Translations under genes and position numbers: made by a program
Part shown: piece after piece, positions 11,637-20,566 of the stretch
Layout: every line of letters starts with the position of its first letter
How positions within the stretch are numbered: the stretch's first letter is position 1
The notes under the pieces: generated by a model
What the model was told of the DNA's origin: nothing
What the model saw: only the letters and a program-made list of their open reading frames with translations
The model's database searches: none
NCBI GenBank assembly: GCA_963920525.1
Contig: OY986437.1
Coordinates: 100,371,638-100,435,637, forward strand
Length of the DNA: 64,000 bases
Direction of reading: 5' to 3'
Origin: Dichetophora obliterata
Taxonomy: Eukaryota > Arthropoda > Insecta > Diptera > Sciomyzidae

Positions 11637-12413
11637 GTGTATGGAAAAACCATGGAGAATGTGGATAAAAGAAAAGACGTGAAAATTGTTTGTGAGTGGG
11701 AAAGTAGCGGTAGAAGATTAGGAGCAAGAAGTTTAATTGCTAAACCGAATTTCCATAGCTCTACAAGGTTCACTGAAAATATGGCAGCAATTCAACTAAA
11801 TAGAATACATACCCTATATGATAAACCAATTTATATAGGATTTGTAGTTCTTGAATTGTCAAAGTGGAAAATGTATGATTTTCATTATGATTACATGATT
11901 CCAAAATTTGATAAAAACTTGAGTTTATGCTATATGGATACGGATTCATTTATTTATTCAATTAAAACTGATGACTTTTATAATGAGATTAAAGCAGACA
12001 TCAACTTAAAATTTGATACATCTGATTATAAAGTTGACAATCCCTATAACATAGAAAGAAAAAATAAAAAAGTTTTAGGGTTTATGAAGGACGAAAATAG
12101 TGGAAAAATAATGAGGGAATTCATTGGATTAAGATCCAAAATGTATTCGATAAGTGTTGTAGGTGATAACGAAATTAAAAAAGCTAAAGGTGTTAAAAAA
12201 TCAGCATTGATGTCTCTTAGCATTAGCGATTATAAAAAGTGTTTATATGATAAGAAAATTTATTATGATAAGATGTATACTATTAGATCTAAAATACATA
12301 AGTTATATACTCAAGAGATATATAAGATTGTGTTAAGCTATTTAGATGATAAGCGATTTATATTAGAAAATGGAGTAGACACCCTTGCATGGGGTCACTA
12401 TAAAATTAATTAA
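11637..12413 (+). pseudogene. Polinton DNA polymerase B, distal part (palm motif C, thumb)
   Basis: Continuation of the polymerase after the deletion and frameshift. It begins at the end of motif B (…YGKTMENV), runs through AKPNFHS and LIAKPNFHSSTRF to motif C, CYMDTDSFIYSI (11931-11966), with the catalytic DTDS intact, and ends in the usual Polinton C-terminus (…DTLAWGHY). The stop at 12411 is followed by an A/T-rich spacer. The lesion upstream separates motifs A and C onto different frames, so this part is not expressed as an active enzyme. Base and codon use match the proximal part, which supports a single original gene. Confidence 0.85.
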
Positions 12414-12625
12414 TTAATTAAAACTATTAACAAAATAAATCATCATATATTAAAATATTAAATAATAAAAAAACAAAATTTAAAAAAAATAATTGTTGTC
12501 TTCTTTATTTTTAAATATATATAGGAAGGAAACATAGAGTACTTATGAATAATAATATTTTTTAAATTATTTTTTAATTATTATTATTCTAATTTTACTG
12601 ATAAGAGTAGAGTATAAGTTTTGGT

Positions 12626-12838
12626 CTATCTTCTTCCTCTTCCTCTTCTTCTTCTTCTTCTGTTTTTACATTTTTTTACTCCTGTACCAATCTTCTTCTT
12701 TTTAGAGTCTTTTTGTTCCTTTAACCATTTTGCTAACTTTTGATCATCTTTTTTCTTCTTACACTTATCCTCTAAGTGAGCGTTGCTACCACAATAGTTA
12801 CAATAAATTAATCTCTGATATCCTTTTAATCTATGCAT
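12626..12838 (-). CDS. small basic zinc-knuckle protein of the Polinton
   Basis: About 70 residues from the first ATG at 12838; the frame is open further upstream but without ATG. It has one CCHC knuckle, CNYCGSNAHLEDKC (C-x2-C-x4-H-x4-C), followed by a Lys-rich stretch and an Arg-rich tail (RRRRRRGRGRR). Such composition fits nucleic-acid binding, for example condensation or packaging of the element DNA, but that role is inferred only. It is the most 3' gene of the minus-strand capsid cluster, 74 bases beyond the major capsid stop. The Arg and Lys tracts derive from CTT/CTC repeats, so length may vary. It could also be a fragment of a larger gene. Confidence 0.55.
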   Translation of the reverse strand: MHRLKGYQRLIYCNYCGSNAHLEDKCKKKKDDQKLAKWLKEQKDSKKKKIGTGVKKCKNRRRRRRGRGRR

Positions 12839-12912
12839 ATTTTTTGTATTCAATACCTTCTACAATAAGGATCAGATAATGACTGATTACCATTTTTTTA
12901 ATTAACATACAT

Positions 12913-14124
12913 TTAAATAATTCTTCTAATTTCACTGGTTAGAGGTGAGTATTCAATTAAACGATCATGGATTATTAAGCAGTAGGCTGAAGTTTTATCC
13001 GGAATTGGTTTGTTTGCTTCGGTATCAAATTCTATTCGTATATCAATAGGTCCAACTTTAACTGCTTCATTTTGATGTGTTACATCGACAACAATAGGCG
13101 GTGCAATAGCCTTATATTTAACGATATCTAATAATGGTTGAGGCTCCCGCATATAATAACTTTGCTGGAATTTGGCATACATATCGTATAATACAGCATA
13201 CTGTCCCATTTCAAAACGACTATTTAAATCATCATAAGGATATGAATCAGAGTTTAGATATACTTTTAAATTAGTTATATTACAATGGTCGAATGTATTC
13301 CCTTCCTCTTTACTCTTCTCAATTTGTAAACCAATGATGAGAAATCTAGGTCTTTCATTTTGTGAAGCCAGTTTTACATTCCACAAGACCTTTGTACTCT
13401 TGGGTAGTATAGGATTTACATGACAATCCCAACTTCGAAAAGGAATTAAAATACGATTTTTATTATTTATTATCTTATACATTTCTAATTTAGCTATATC
13501 CGATAGTTGTATATGTGGCATTTTCCATGTTATATCCAGTATTGTTAATTTTAATTGTTCTGTTGCATTAGTAGGATGAAATGATCTATCATTAGATGAA
13601 GAACGTTGGAGGATAAGCTCATGCTTTGAATTTAATATTATTTTAGTATAATCTTCGGTAAAACCCATTAACATTTTCAGTGGAATACAACAACTAAAGT
13701 GAGTTCTTTCCAAGGTGAAATTTTCTTCAAGACACCAACCAGCATTTTTTAAGGTATTACTTTCAGCTTCATTCAACGATACAAAATTTTTCATTATAGA
13801 TGAAATTCCAAGACTACGAGTACGATCAACTTCAAATCCATTAATTTCATATCGAATTTCATCAAACAGATATGAAATAAAGTTGTTTTTAAATTTCACA
13901 CCCGATGCTGCCACATCTTTTTCTCCTTCATGTTTGACTATAAAACCATGAATATAAATCATACTCTCACTCGGTAAGACAAACAGGTCCTGATTTTGAA
14001 TTGGTATACGAATCTCATCATTATTGTTGAAGGACTTTAAATATGGAGAGTAGCTATGATATTCCCTCTTTATAATACTATCATCATACATTGGTTTTTG
14101 AAGAACATTTAATATTTCATTCAT
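12913..14124 (-). CDS. Polinton major capsid protein (double jelly-roll type)
   Basis: A 403-residue intact frame, recognised as the major capsid protein conserved in arthropod and hydrozoan Polintons. Landmarks are EIRYEINGFEVDR (about residues 88-100), NAGW (127), IPLKMLMGFTEDYTKI (146-161), HELILQR (167), IPFRSWD (226), YAVLYDMY (310), EPQPLL (326) and the C-terminal CLIIHDRLIEY. By homology it would form the trimeric double jelly-roll capsomer of a virion; whether particles form is not known. The ATG at 14124 overlaps the stop of the upstream 52-residue gene in an ATGA arrangement, which suggests co-transcription with the other minus-strand genes. No lesion is seen. Confidence 0.88.
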   Translation of the reverse strand: MNEILNVLQKPMYDDSIIKREYHSYSPYLKSFNNNDEIRIPIQNQDLFVLPSESMIYIHGFIVKHEGEKDVAASGVKFKNNFISYLFDEIRYEINGFEVDRTRSLGISSIMKNFVSLNEAESNTLKNAGWCLEENFTLERTHFSCCIPLKMLMGFTEDYTKIILNSKHELILQRSSSNDRSFHPTNATEQLKLTILDITWKMPHIQLSDIAKLEMYKIINNKNRILIPFRSWDCHVNPILPKSTKVLWNVKLASQNERPRFLIIGLQIEKSKEEGNTFDHCNITNLKVYLNSDSYPYDDLNSRFEMGQYAVLYDMYAKFQQSYYMREPQPLLDIVKYKAIAPPIVVDVTHQNEAVKVGPIDIRIEFDTEANKPIPDKTSAYCLIIHDRLIEYSPLTSEIRRII

Positions 14125-14279
14125 GATTGAAGCTTAAATCCTAAGGATTTCAAATATTCTCTATTAGAAGTTGTTAAAATTTTATTTATTTTTGTATATC
14201 CTCGATCGAGTGTTGATGCAGGACTAAATCCAAACCCTTTATCAGTTAAGCTTTTATTATTCTTAGTGTAAATAATCAT
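14121..14279 (-). CDS. conserved-looking 52-residue small protein between the capsid genes
   Basis: A short frame missed by length cut-offs: ATG at 14279, stop overlapping the major capsid ATG by four bases (ATGA), and only four bases from the minor capsid stop. The product is basic, with KGFGFSPASTLDRG in the middle and a helical C-terminal half (…ILTTSNREYLKSLGF). The tight packing between two capsid genes and the lack of stops argue that it is real. A virion-assembly or cement role is possible but is inference only. Its codon use resembles its neighbours. Confidence 0.6.
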   Translation of the reverse strand: MIIYTKNNKSLTDKGFGFSPASTLDRGYTKINKILTTSNREYLKSLGFKLQS

Positions 14280-14283
14280 TTTT

Positions 14284-15062
14284 TTACTCAGGTTTAAAGT
14301 GAAGTCTTATAGAAATTTTTTCTCCACGAAAATTTATAAGTTTGCCGTCTTGGTTTAAGACTCTTATGATTATGTAGTTTATTTCTTGACAGTTGACGGG
14401 TAAATAAATGACATTTCGAGGTTTTTCACTTATTTTATACCCAGGTGCAACATCAATTGAAAATTCATGAATTGTATGTACTGAAGTGTTATTCAGATAT
14501 GATCCTATTGTTAAATTACATTCAATTCGTATTGTGTTTACATTTGTTATATTTAAAGGTAAATCAGATTCAAATTTTATAGTTTTATATGGTTGATCTG
14601 GATGTTTATTTTTTGTTGTTTCTGTCTCATATAGCGGTTCTACAGAAATCACTTTGATAAAGTCTTTGTACGGTAACTCATTAACTATCAACTTTCTCTT
14701 ACTAAACCCAAGTAGCTGACCTATACTGTTTGATTTTGAAAAATCTATATCTACAGAGGATACAATTTCAGTTTTAAGGGTGTTGTTGTTCGATTTAATT
14801 ACAAGGAAAATTGATTCATCAATTTCCTTAACAGCTGACTCCAAAAAAAAGCTATATCTTCAAGTTCATATGAACCAACTGGAACTGTAATAGTATGCCT
14901 TCCTATATGAAATAAATTGTTATAAACATCTATATTAGGTATAGCATTAAATGCTACAAAGTCAACAAGTCCACAAACATATTTTGTACTCAAACCAATT
15001 GGCGGAAAATATGTTCCAATAAGAGTTGATGACGTTCCGCTTAAAGAGATTGTTATTGACAT
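14284..15062 (-). pseudogene. Polinton minor capsid (penton-like, single jelly-roll) protein, frameshifted
   Basis: Two frames together cover a protein conserved in animal Polintons. The N-terminal 60-odd residues (ATG at 15062; YFPPIGLSTKYVCGLVDF, then IPNIDVYNNLFHIG and PVGSYELEDI) are in one frame. The C-terminal part (about 14842-14284; NNTLKTEI, NSIGQLLGFSKRKL, VHTIHEFSIDVAPGYKI, NFRGEKISIRLH) is in another. The switch falls in a run of eight A on the plus strand at 14843-14850, a site prone both to slippage and to sequencing error. The family is thought to form pentameric vertices. As read, translation from 15062 would end shortly after the run. Confidence 0.8.
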
Positions 15063-15127
15063 TCCGAGTATTCATTAGGAACTAACCGTTGATATCTATT
15101 TAATATGATTTAAGTATTAAATGAGAA

Positions 15128-15658
15128 CTACAAATTAATATATTTTTTCATGTTTTCTTTATTTATATTCAAATTAATAAACTTTTTTAAGAGTAATACA
15201 TTTTTTTCAGCACATATAAAATTTTTCTTATGATACCTACAAACATTTATTGATTTATCATTTTTATATAAAGTTTTTAAATTTGGACAATTTAAGTCAT
15301 CTAGATTATAAAAGATAATTTCATCGTTAAAAAGATTTTTAATCCATTTAATTTTTTCCAACCCTTTAACATAACAAATAAAGTTCTTATCTCTAATATG
15401 TGTAAAATAATATTCTAAAATAGTTGATAAAGTTGAATCGCCATCTTCCCATTTTAATCCATGATGATGTCTAGTAAGCCAATTTATTGAAGCTTTTTCC
15501 TTTGATGAAAGCATAGCATATTGAAAAGGTGGTGGTTTTATTATAAATGTTTTAACTTGTGAATCATCGTATACTGAAATACTTAGTTCTTTTATAAAAA
15601 ATTCATTATTGATGTGAAAACCTTGTACATCTATAATTAATATTCTCTCATCAAACAT
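15128..15658 (-). CDS. conserved Polinton protein, possible degenerate DEDDh/RNase H-fold domain
   Basis: A 176-residue intact frame of a type that recurs in arthropod Polintons. The order of motifs, an N-terminal hydrophobic strand with IIDVQGF (residues 7-13), a central NLDDLNCPNLKTL (about 118) and a C-terminal CRYHKKNFICAEKNV (about 140-154), parallels Exo I, II and III of DEDDh exonucleases. The expected second acidic residue of motif I is Gln, and the Asp after the terminal His is replaced by Cys-Ala. An inactive nucleic-acid-binding derivative is therefore a reasonable guess, not a demonstration. It lies 66 bases beyond the minor capsid start, on the same strand. Confidence 0.6.
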   Translation of the reverse strand: MFDERILIIDVQGFHINNEFFIKELSISVYDDSQVKTFIIKPPPFQYAMLSSKEKASINWLTRHHHGLKWEDGDSTLSTILEYYFTHIRDKNFICYVKGLEKIKWIKNLFNDEIIFYNLDDLNCPNLKTLYKNDKSINVCRYHKKNFICAEKNVLLLKKFINLNINKENMKKYINL

Positions 15659-15685
15659 TTTCTATGATGTTCAGGGTTCAGGATG

Positions 15686-16048
15686 TTACAAAGTTAACTG
15701 AAGGAAATTTGTTAATATTTGAACTTTTATATTATGATAAAAGTTCATTATCTTTAAAGCTTCATTCCATCGTCGTTCAATAAAGATGCATTCACAAGAA
15801 TCAGGGCCGCTAATTGCGTCATCTCTTGACCATGCACAATTAGAATAATGAGAGCCATATTTCGATATTATTTCATTATATAGAGAAAAATCCTTAAATT
15901 TAGTTTTTAATTTATTCAAAATAGCTTTATGTTCATGCCATATCAGTTTTTCTTTGTTTAAGAAGTCACTTAAAATTTTAACACGAATTTCGTTATTAAT
16001 TTTAATTGAAGCTTCTTTACACGTTGAGAGTAGAGTATATACTGACTT
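15686..16048 (-). CDS. uncharacterised Cys-containing protein, start unclear
   Basis: The frame is open from 16048 to the stop at 15686 (about 120 codons) but has no ATG, so the start may be lost, in another exon, or non-canonical. I do not recognise the family. The best-structured part is the C-terminal half, with YGSHYSNCAWSRDDA, CECIFIERRWNEA and an amphipathic C-terminus. The upstream half is predicted helical and basic. It sits 28 bases from the next gene downstream and 37 from the one upstream, on the same strand, as expected for a member of the capsid cluster. Confidence 0.4.
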   Translation of the reverse strand, partial: KSVYTLLSTCKEASIKINNEIRVKILSDFLNKEKLIWHEHKAILNKLKTKFKDFSLYNEIISKYGSHYSNCAWSRDDAISGPDSCECIFIERRWNEALKIMNFYHNIKVQILTNFLQLTL

Positions 16049-16084
16049 TTAATAATAATTATAATAACCTTATATATATATAAT

Positions 16085-16687
16085 TTAGGATATTTCCATA
16101 TTCAATTCATGATTATAGTCTTCAATGTTGATTAATATCATATCAGAGCGGAAAGTAGTATCCTCCTCAGTAATCACCTCAATTTCACCGTTACTTAAAT
16201 ATCTCTCATTTTCAATTTGATGATATTCGAAACATGAAATATTTAATCGATGTTTTAAGTAATTACTATCATATGTACAGCGGATTCTTAACTTAATATT
16301 ATCTTTATATTGAAGTTGGAAATGTCTATAAAATGGTTGAGAACTTTCAATAATTCCGGCAATATTTTTCTCCTTTTTTATTAAGTCTTGCCTAAATGCT
16401 TCTAAAGCTTCATCCACAGTAAACGTCTGATTAATAGGTAGCTGGAGTTCTTCATCTCCCATTAGCTTAGGTTCCACTTCTGTCGATGACTCAGCGTTTT
16501 CATTTAAATTTTGATTAAACTTTAAAAATTTAAAATTTAGTTGTATGCTAACGGTATCATTATTTGGTAATTTTACTGCAAATTCTGTATTTTTAATGAT
16601 ATTCTCACTCAAATCAATAGGTACTGCTGCTGAAAATACTTGAGTATAACAAAAAAATGTTAGTAATATGATGAAATTATTTTTCAT
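16085..16687 (-). CDS. signal-peptide-bearing protein of the Polinton, function unknown
   Basis: A 200-residue intact frame from ATG 16687. The N-terminus is a clear secretory signal: MKNN, then a hydrophobic core (FIILLTFFCYTQVF), then a small-residue cleavage site near Ser19-Ala21. The mature part is acidic, has potential N-glycosylation sites (NDT, NQT, NIS) and two or three Cys (RIRCTYD, NISCFEY) that could form a disulfide. There is no C-terminal membrane anchor. A secreted or lumenal protein is unexpected for a capsid-type mobile element and might act in cell exit, entry or host interaction (inference only). It could also be a captured host gene. I do not recognise a homologue. Confidence 0.6.
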   Translation of the reverse strand: MKNNFIILLTFFCYTQVFSAAVPIDLSENIIKNTEFAVKLPNNDTVSIQLNFKFLKFNQNLNENAESSTEVEPKLMGDEELQLPINQTFTVDEALEAFRQDLIKKEKNIAGIIESSQPFYRHFQLQYKDNIKLRIRCTYDSNYLKHRLNISCFEYHQIENERYLSNGEIEVITEEDTTFRSDMILINIEDYNHELNMEIS

Positions 16688-16789
16688 TTTATTTTTCTTC
16701 TTCTTCTTCTTCGTAGTGTTCTTATGTCGGTGGTGGTATATTTCAAAATGATCTGATAATAAGTGAAACTCATATTTATAAACTAAATT

Positions 16790-17110
16790 TCATATCCAAA
16801 TATCATACCCGAGTTTGTTCTCAACTGAGCTGTTACCACCACCATCCACTTTAATAGCTTTACTATCGCCAACCGTCAATCTTTTTTTAGTGGTGTTGAG
16901 AGGCTTTTGTTGTTGTTGATTTTTTTTCATACCTTCCGAAAAATCATTATCTATTTCTCTGAAGACACATGATGGTTTATATGAGTATACATTTATATCT
17001 TTATAACCGCCTTCATAAACTGTTCCAACCATTGATATTATACCACCAGTAACCTCAATTTTAATATGTTGATTGCTGTTTAATTCAAATATTGGAATAT
17101 TTGAAGGCAT
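16790..17110 (-). CDS. uncharacterised 106-residue protein
   Basis: Intact frame, ATG at 17110. The N-terminal half (FELNSNQHIKIEV, GGIISMVGTVYEGGY) looks beta-rich. The C-terminal half is low-complexity, with a Gln run and Lys-rich and Gly-rich segments. It is the first gene of the minus-strand cluster and faces the repeat-containing divergent intergenic region. I do not recognise the family. A capsid-associated beta protein is one possibility. Confidence 0.4.
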   Translation of the reverse strand: MPSNIPIFELNSNQHIKIEVTGGIISMVGTVYEGGYKDINVYSYKPSCVFREIDNDFSEGMKKNQQQQKPLNTTKKRLTVGDSKAIKVDGGGNSSVENKLGYDIWI

Positions 17111-17262
17111 TTGTTGTCCTCTGTTAAGAGAAAAAAATTTGTGTTTTAGTCCCTCCTTCTGCGGTTAGGAACACCTGCATCATAATATCCAAAACTACGG
17201 CATTTATTATTTGAAATGTTTTCCACTGCGCATGACAAGTACAGTATTTATCATTAGTTCTT

Positions 17263-17595
17263 AAAAGCTGACCCCAATACATATTAAGTAACGTATGTAA
17301 TACAACTAAAGTTCTTATTAAAAAATAAGATGCTTATATACAATAAAAAATTGTTTTCTCATGATAAAAATAGCTAACCTCAGCTGATAAAAGCTGACCT
17401 CAATACATATTAAGTAACGTATGTAATACAACTAGAGTTCTTATTAAAAAAAAAAAATAAGATGCTTACATACAAGAAAAATTGTTTTCTCATAATTAAA
17501 AATAGCTAACCTCAGCTGATAAAAGCTGACCTCAATACATATTAAGTAACTTATGTAATACAACTAGAGTTCTTATTAAAAAATAAGATGCTTAT
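17263..17595. repeat. tandem repeat, ~130-bp unit x2.6, in divergent intergenic region
   Basis: Units begin aaaagctgacc at 17263, 17389 and 17521. They share ccaatacatattaagtaac-type and gttcttattaaaaaataagatgc segments and differ at few positions. They lie between divergently transcribed genes (16790-17110 minus, 17875-18273 plus), where promoters are expected. The intervening 17111-17262 and 17600-17874 contain no gene. Confidence 0.85.
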
Positions 17596-17744
17596 ATATA
17601 TATATATATATATATATAAGAAAAACTTCCCCTAGAAAGCTATACAATCATACATGTTTACTCATGTTTTATATTTTTCAAATGTCTTAAAGTATTTCAT
17701 CATATCTTGTAATTTCTCTTTATATATTTATATATTAATTATAT

Positions 17745-17748
<4 letters not shown>

Positions 17749-17806
<58 letters not shown>
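17749..17806. repeat. (CA)n(TA)n microsatellite
   Basis: About 18 CA units followed by about 10 TA units. A separate TA run lies at 17594-17619. Confidence 0.95.
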
Positions 17807-17807
<1 letters not shown>

Positions 17808-17874
17808 AATTTTTAAATATAAATAGTCAGTCTTAAAATATCTTTCACGGTGAAAAGTTTAAATAAAAGAAGTT

Positions 17875-18273
17875 ATGATGAAAGCAAGTTTAAAAAATCT
17901 TTTCCAAACTCCTGATATTATATACTTACCTTTAAAGAATATGGAAGTAAACACTCCGTATGAAGTCAACAAAATAGAGAGAGCAGATACAAAGTATGGT
18001 GAAAGCATTAAATGTTTTGTAAATAAAGAATATTACATTTATTTACCAAAAAGATTTCTGAATATAACTCAGAAACAGATGGATTATTTAAATGAAAAAT
18101 TACATATTCTAATGAAAGTCAAAGACATGCATGGTGCATTTTCCTTAATCATTAAGAAGAAGAAGAAGGAAAACGAAAATATATTCTACAACTTATATGA
18201 AGAAGAAGAAGAAGAAGAAGAAGAGGAGGAGGAATGCGTTGGAGAAAAACGTATTTTAAAGAATCAATTTTAA
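17875..18273 (+). CDS. small conserved Polinton protein with poly-Glu tail (possible OB-fold)
   Basis: A 132-residue intact frame, ATG ATG at 17875. The segment YEVNKIERADTKYGESIKC followed by YIYLPKRFLN resembles a small protein recurring in arthropod Polintons. Its beta pattern would fit an OB-like single-strand DNA-binding fold, which is inference. After a Lys cluster, a GAA/GAG repeat encodes about 13 Glu (18201-18235). The acidic tail recalls those of some single-strand-binding proteins but may simply be repeat expansion. It stands alone on the plus strand between two minus-strand clusters. Confidence 0.55.
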   Translation: MMKASLKNLFQTPDIIYLPLKNMEVNTPYEVNKIERADTKYGESIKCFVNKEYYIYLPKRFLNITQKQMDYLNEKLHILMKVKDMHGAFSLIIKKKKKENENIFYNLYEEEEEEEEEEEECVGEKRILKNQF

Positions 18274-18400
18274 AAACTTTAAAAATAATACGCAAATTCA
18301 TAATAATCAATAAAAATTTTATTATAAAAAATATTTTATCTTTTTAATTACATTATATTAAGTATATATATAATAGCTATTGCTATTCTGCATAAAACTG

Positions 18401-19318
18401 CTATTGCACTTCATCTCTATTAATCCAAGAATTATGCTGGCTGGAAAATCCTAACCATTTAACGTAAGCTTGCTGTCCCTTGGTTTTAATAACCTTTTCA
18501 ATCAAGTATGTATTTGGAAAATGTGTCTTCAATACTTCATATTCATAGAATCCGCCAAGAATAGGGTTTCCTTGATAGTCTTCTAATAAGTAAGTAATAG
18601 GGTTTGTGTTCTGTATAGTTTTAATTTTAAAAATTTCAGTTGTCCAGTTTGGAGTATATCCTTTTGCAAAAATATGCTTATATTTACTAATTCGAACGAG
18701 GTCGCCAATTTTTAGTTTACCTTTTTTAAAAATTTTAGGATGATTATATGCTTGTTTTAGTATAGAACGTTCATTTCCTTTGTTGACATACTTTGGCATC
18801 ATTCCAATGGTTCTATGCTTTTTACTATTATATTGATTAACTAAATCCTTGTATATATTTATCCATTGATAATTTCCTTGTAAACTAAACTTTTTCCACA
18901 TCATTCCCTTTAAAGTTCTATTAAATCGTTCCACAATTGATGCTTTCATGATGCTATATGTAGAATAGTGTTTAATATTATGTTTTTTCATCAGGTTTTG
19001 AAATATTTTATTATAAAACTCTTTCCCATTATCGGTTTGCAAGTTCTTTGGTATTCTTTTTTGTAAAAAAATTGATTTCATAGCATTAGTAATATCTATA
19101 CTACCTTTTGATTTTACAGGAACAGCCCAAGCAAACTTTGAAAATGTATCTATTACTGTTAAAATGAACCGATAACCTTTGTTATATTTTGAATAAACAC
19201 CCATTTCAACAAGATCTGCTTGCCAAAGATCGTCTATTCCCTTGGTTACTACTCGTCGTCGAATAAAATTTCTGCGTGCTTGCTTATGTAGCTCTTGAAC
19301 TACCTCTTGTCGCTCCAT
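18401..19318 (-). CDS. Polinton integrase (retroviral-type DDE with chromodomain)
   Basis: A 305-residue intact frame, ATG at 19318, that would insert the element DNA and generate the 6-bp duplication. The catalytic acidic residues are readable as D35 (WQADLVEM), D96 (QTDNGKEF) and E130 (IVERFNRTLK), in the spacing usual for this family. A beta-rich C-terminal segment (GDLVRISKYKHIF, about 207) leads to a chromodomain (YLIEKVIKTKGQQAYVKWLG, about 272-291). The HHCC N-terminal zinc region is short or absent, as commonly seen with this start. No lesion is visible, so integrase may still be functional. Confidence 0.92.
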   Translation of the reverse strand: MERQEVVQELHKQARRNFIRRRVVTKGIDDLWQADLVEMGVYSKYNKGYRFILTVIDTFSKFAWAVPVKSKGSIDITNAMKSIFLQKRIPKNLQTDNGKEFYNKIFQNLMKKHNIKHYSTYSIMKASIVERFNRTLKGMMWKKFSLQGNYQWINIYKDLVNQYNSKKHRTIGMMPKYVNKGNERSILKQAYNHPKIFKKGKLKIGDLVRISKYKHIFAKGYTPNWTTEIFKIKTIQNTNPITYLLEDYQGNPILGGFYEYEVLKTHFPNTYLIEKVIKTKGQQAYVKWLGFSSQHNSWINRDEVQ

Positions 19319-19386
19319 CTCTAACGTCTACCTCAGATTACATTCATGTAAGTGTTGTGTTGACGAAGGATTAAAAGCAATATAAT

Positions 19387-19692
19387 TTATATTTCTATGT
19401 TTAAATGCTTCGTAATAAGTCCCGTTCTCATAACAATCGTCTCATTAAGGCGTTCTTCAAATTTATCAATTTTTAAATTAACTAATGACCTAATTTCTTC
19501 AAGTGATTGATTAAGAATACTTTGTAAGATACTTTGATCTTGTATTAATTTACTTAAGAGTGTTTCTAAATTTTCAAGTTTTTCTGTAAGCGATACGTTT
19601 TGTTTCTTTATTTCTTCAAAATTAATATTATTGAGATGGTACTGATATCTTTCAGAGCTACCAATATAATGACCAAACTTATCGATAGGCAT
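19387..19692 (-). CDS. small coiled-coil protein of the Polinton
   Basis: About 101 residues from ATG 19692; upstream codons are open but lack ATG. The start, MPIDKFGHYIG, resembles the N-terminus of a small protein found beside integrase in insect Polintons. Residues about 25-90 form a heptad-like coiled coil (SLTEKLENLETLLSKLIQD… EEIRSLVNLKIDKFEERLNE). A structural or trimerisation role, like viral fibre or cement proteins, is possible but unproven. The gene is 68 bases upstream of integrase. Confidence 0.55.
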   Translation of the reverse strand: MPIDKFGHYIGSSERYQYHLNNINFEEIKKQNVSLTEKLENLETLLSKLIQDQSILQSILNQSLEEIRSLVNLKIDKFEERLNETIVMRTGLITKHLNIEI

Positions 19693-19729
19693 TTTATGAA
19701 TATTGATTGTTTGATATTTTATAAACTTT

Positions 19730-20308
19730 TTATACAATAATCTTTGCTTCTCTCAGTTCCTCTATAATTGAGACTATTTCATTATTATGATTTGAGTGAC
19801 CAGCTGCTGTAGATGAAATCAATAAACGTAATCTATCAACCAATTCATTTGGATCATCCCAATAAACATAATTAAGCTTTTTTTTATTAAACTTCATTAA
19901 ACCTTTTCCTTTATGCATTCTTTGTTCTTTAAATAGTTTTCTAATAATAGTAGTATATTTTTCTGAACGATTTCCTTTAATTTGACCATTAATGCTGCTA
20001 TTTCTTCTATGAGCATTAGTCATCTCCAATATTTGTTTATAAGCATTTAAATCTGCTGTATTAAAACTGTCTGGTTTCCTATAAATTAAGAGTTCATATA
20101 AACCTGATGTGAAGGGCCATTTTGTTTTACCTACAGTAATATTGGTTGAATTAAAAGTGATAGGGTCATTACCCAGTCTCCATATATGATTTTTATCCTT
20201 ATGAGGACCAAAGGTTTTATCTAATTTATTTAAATTAACTTTTGATAAATCAAATTGAATACTTTGGTTGGAATGTATTGCAATGGTGTTATCAACATCA
20301 TTAATATC

Positions 20309-20340
<32 letters not shown>

Positions 20341-20529
20341 TAGTATCGTAATCATTATCATCATCAAATGATTTAAAAGCGGATGAACTTTTCTCGATTT
20401 CCTTGCTATCAAAGCTTGGAGAAAATGCATTATAATCAGGCTTGTTCTTTTTAAATGGTGTGCTGGTAGTAACTTTATTATCCTTAAAATTTTTATCTGA
20501 ATATTTTTCATTTTTTATTATTATTGATC

Positions 20530-20566
<37 letters not shown>

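Noticed and set aside
20230..20511. 93-codon Met/Ile-rich minus-strand frame
   Set aside because: Alternative frame over the Asp-coding repeat of the conserved Polinton protein.
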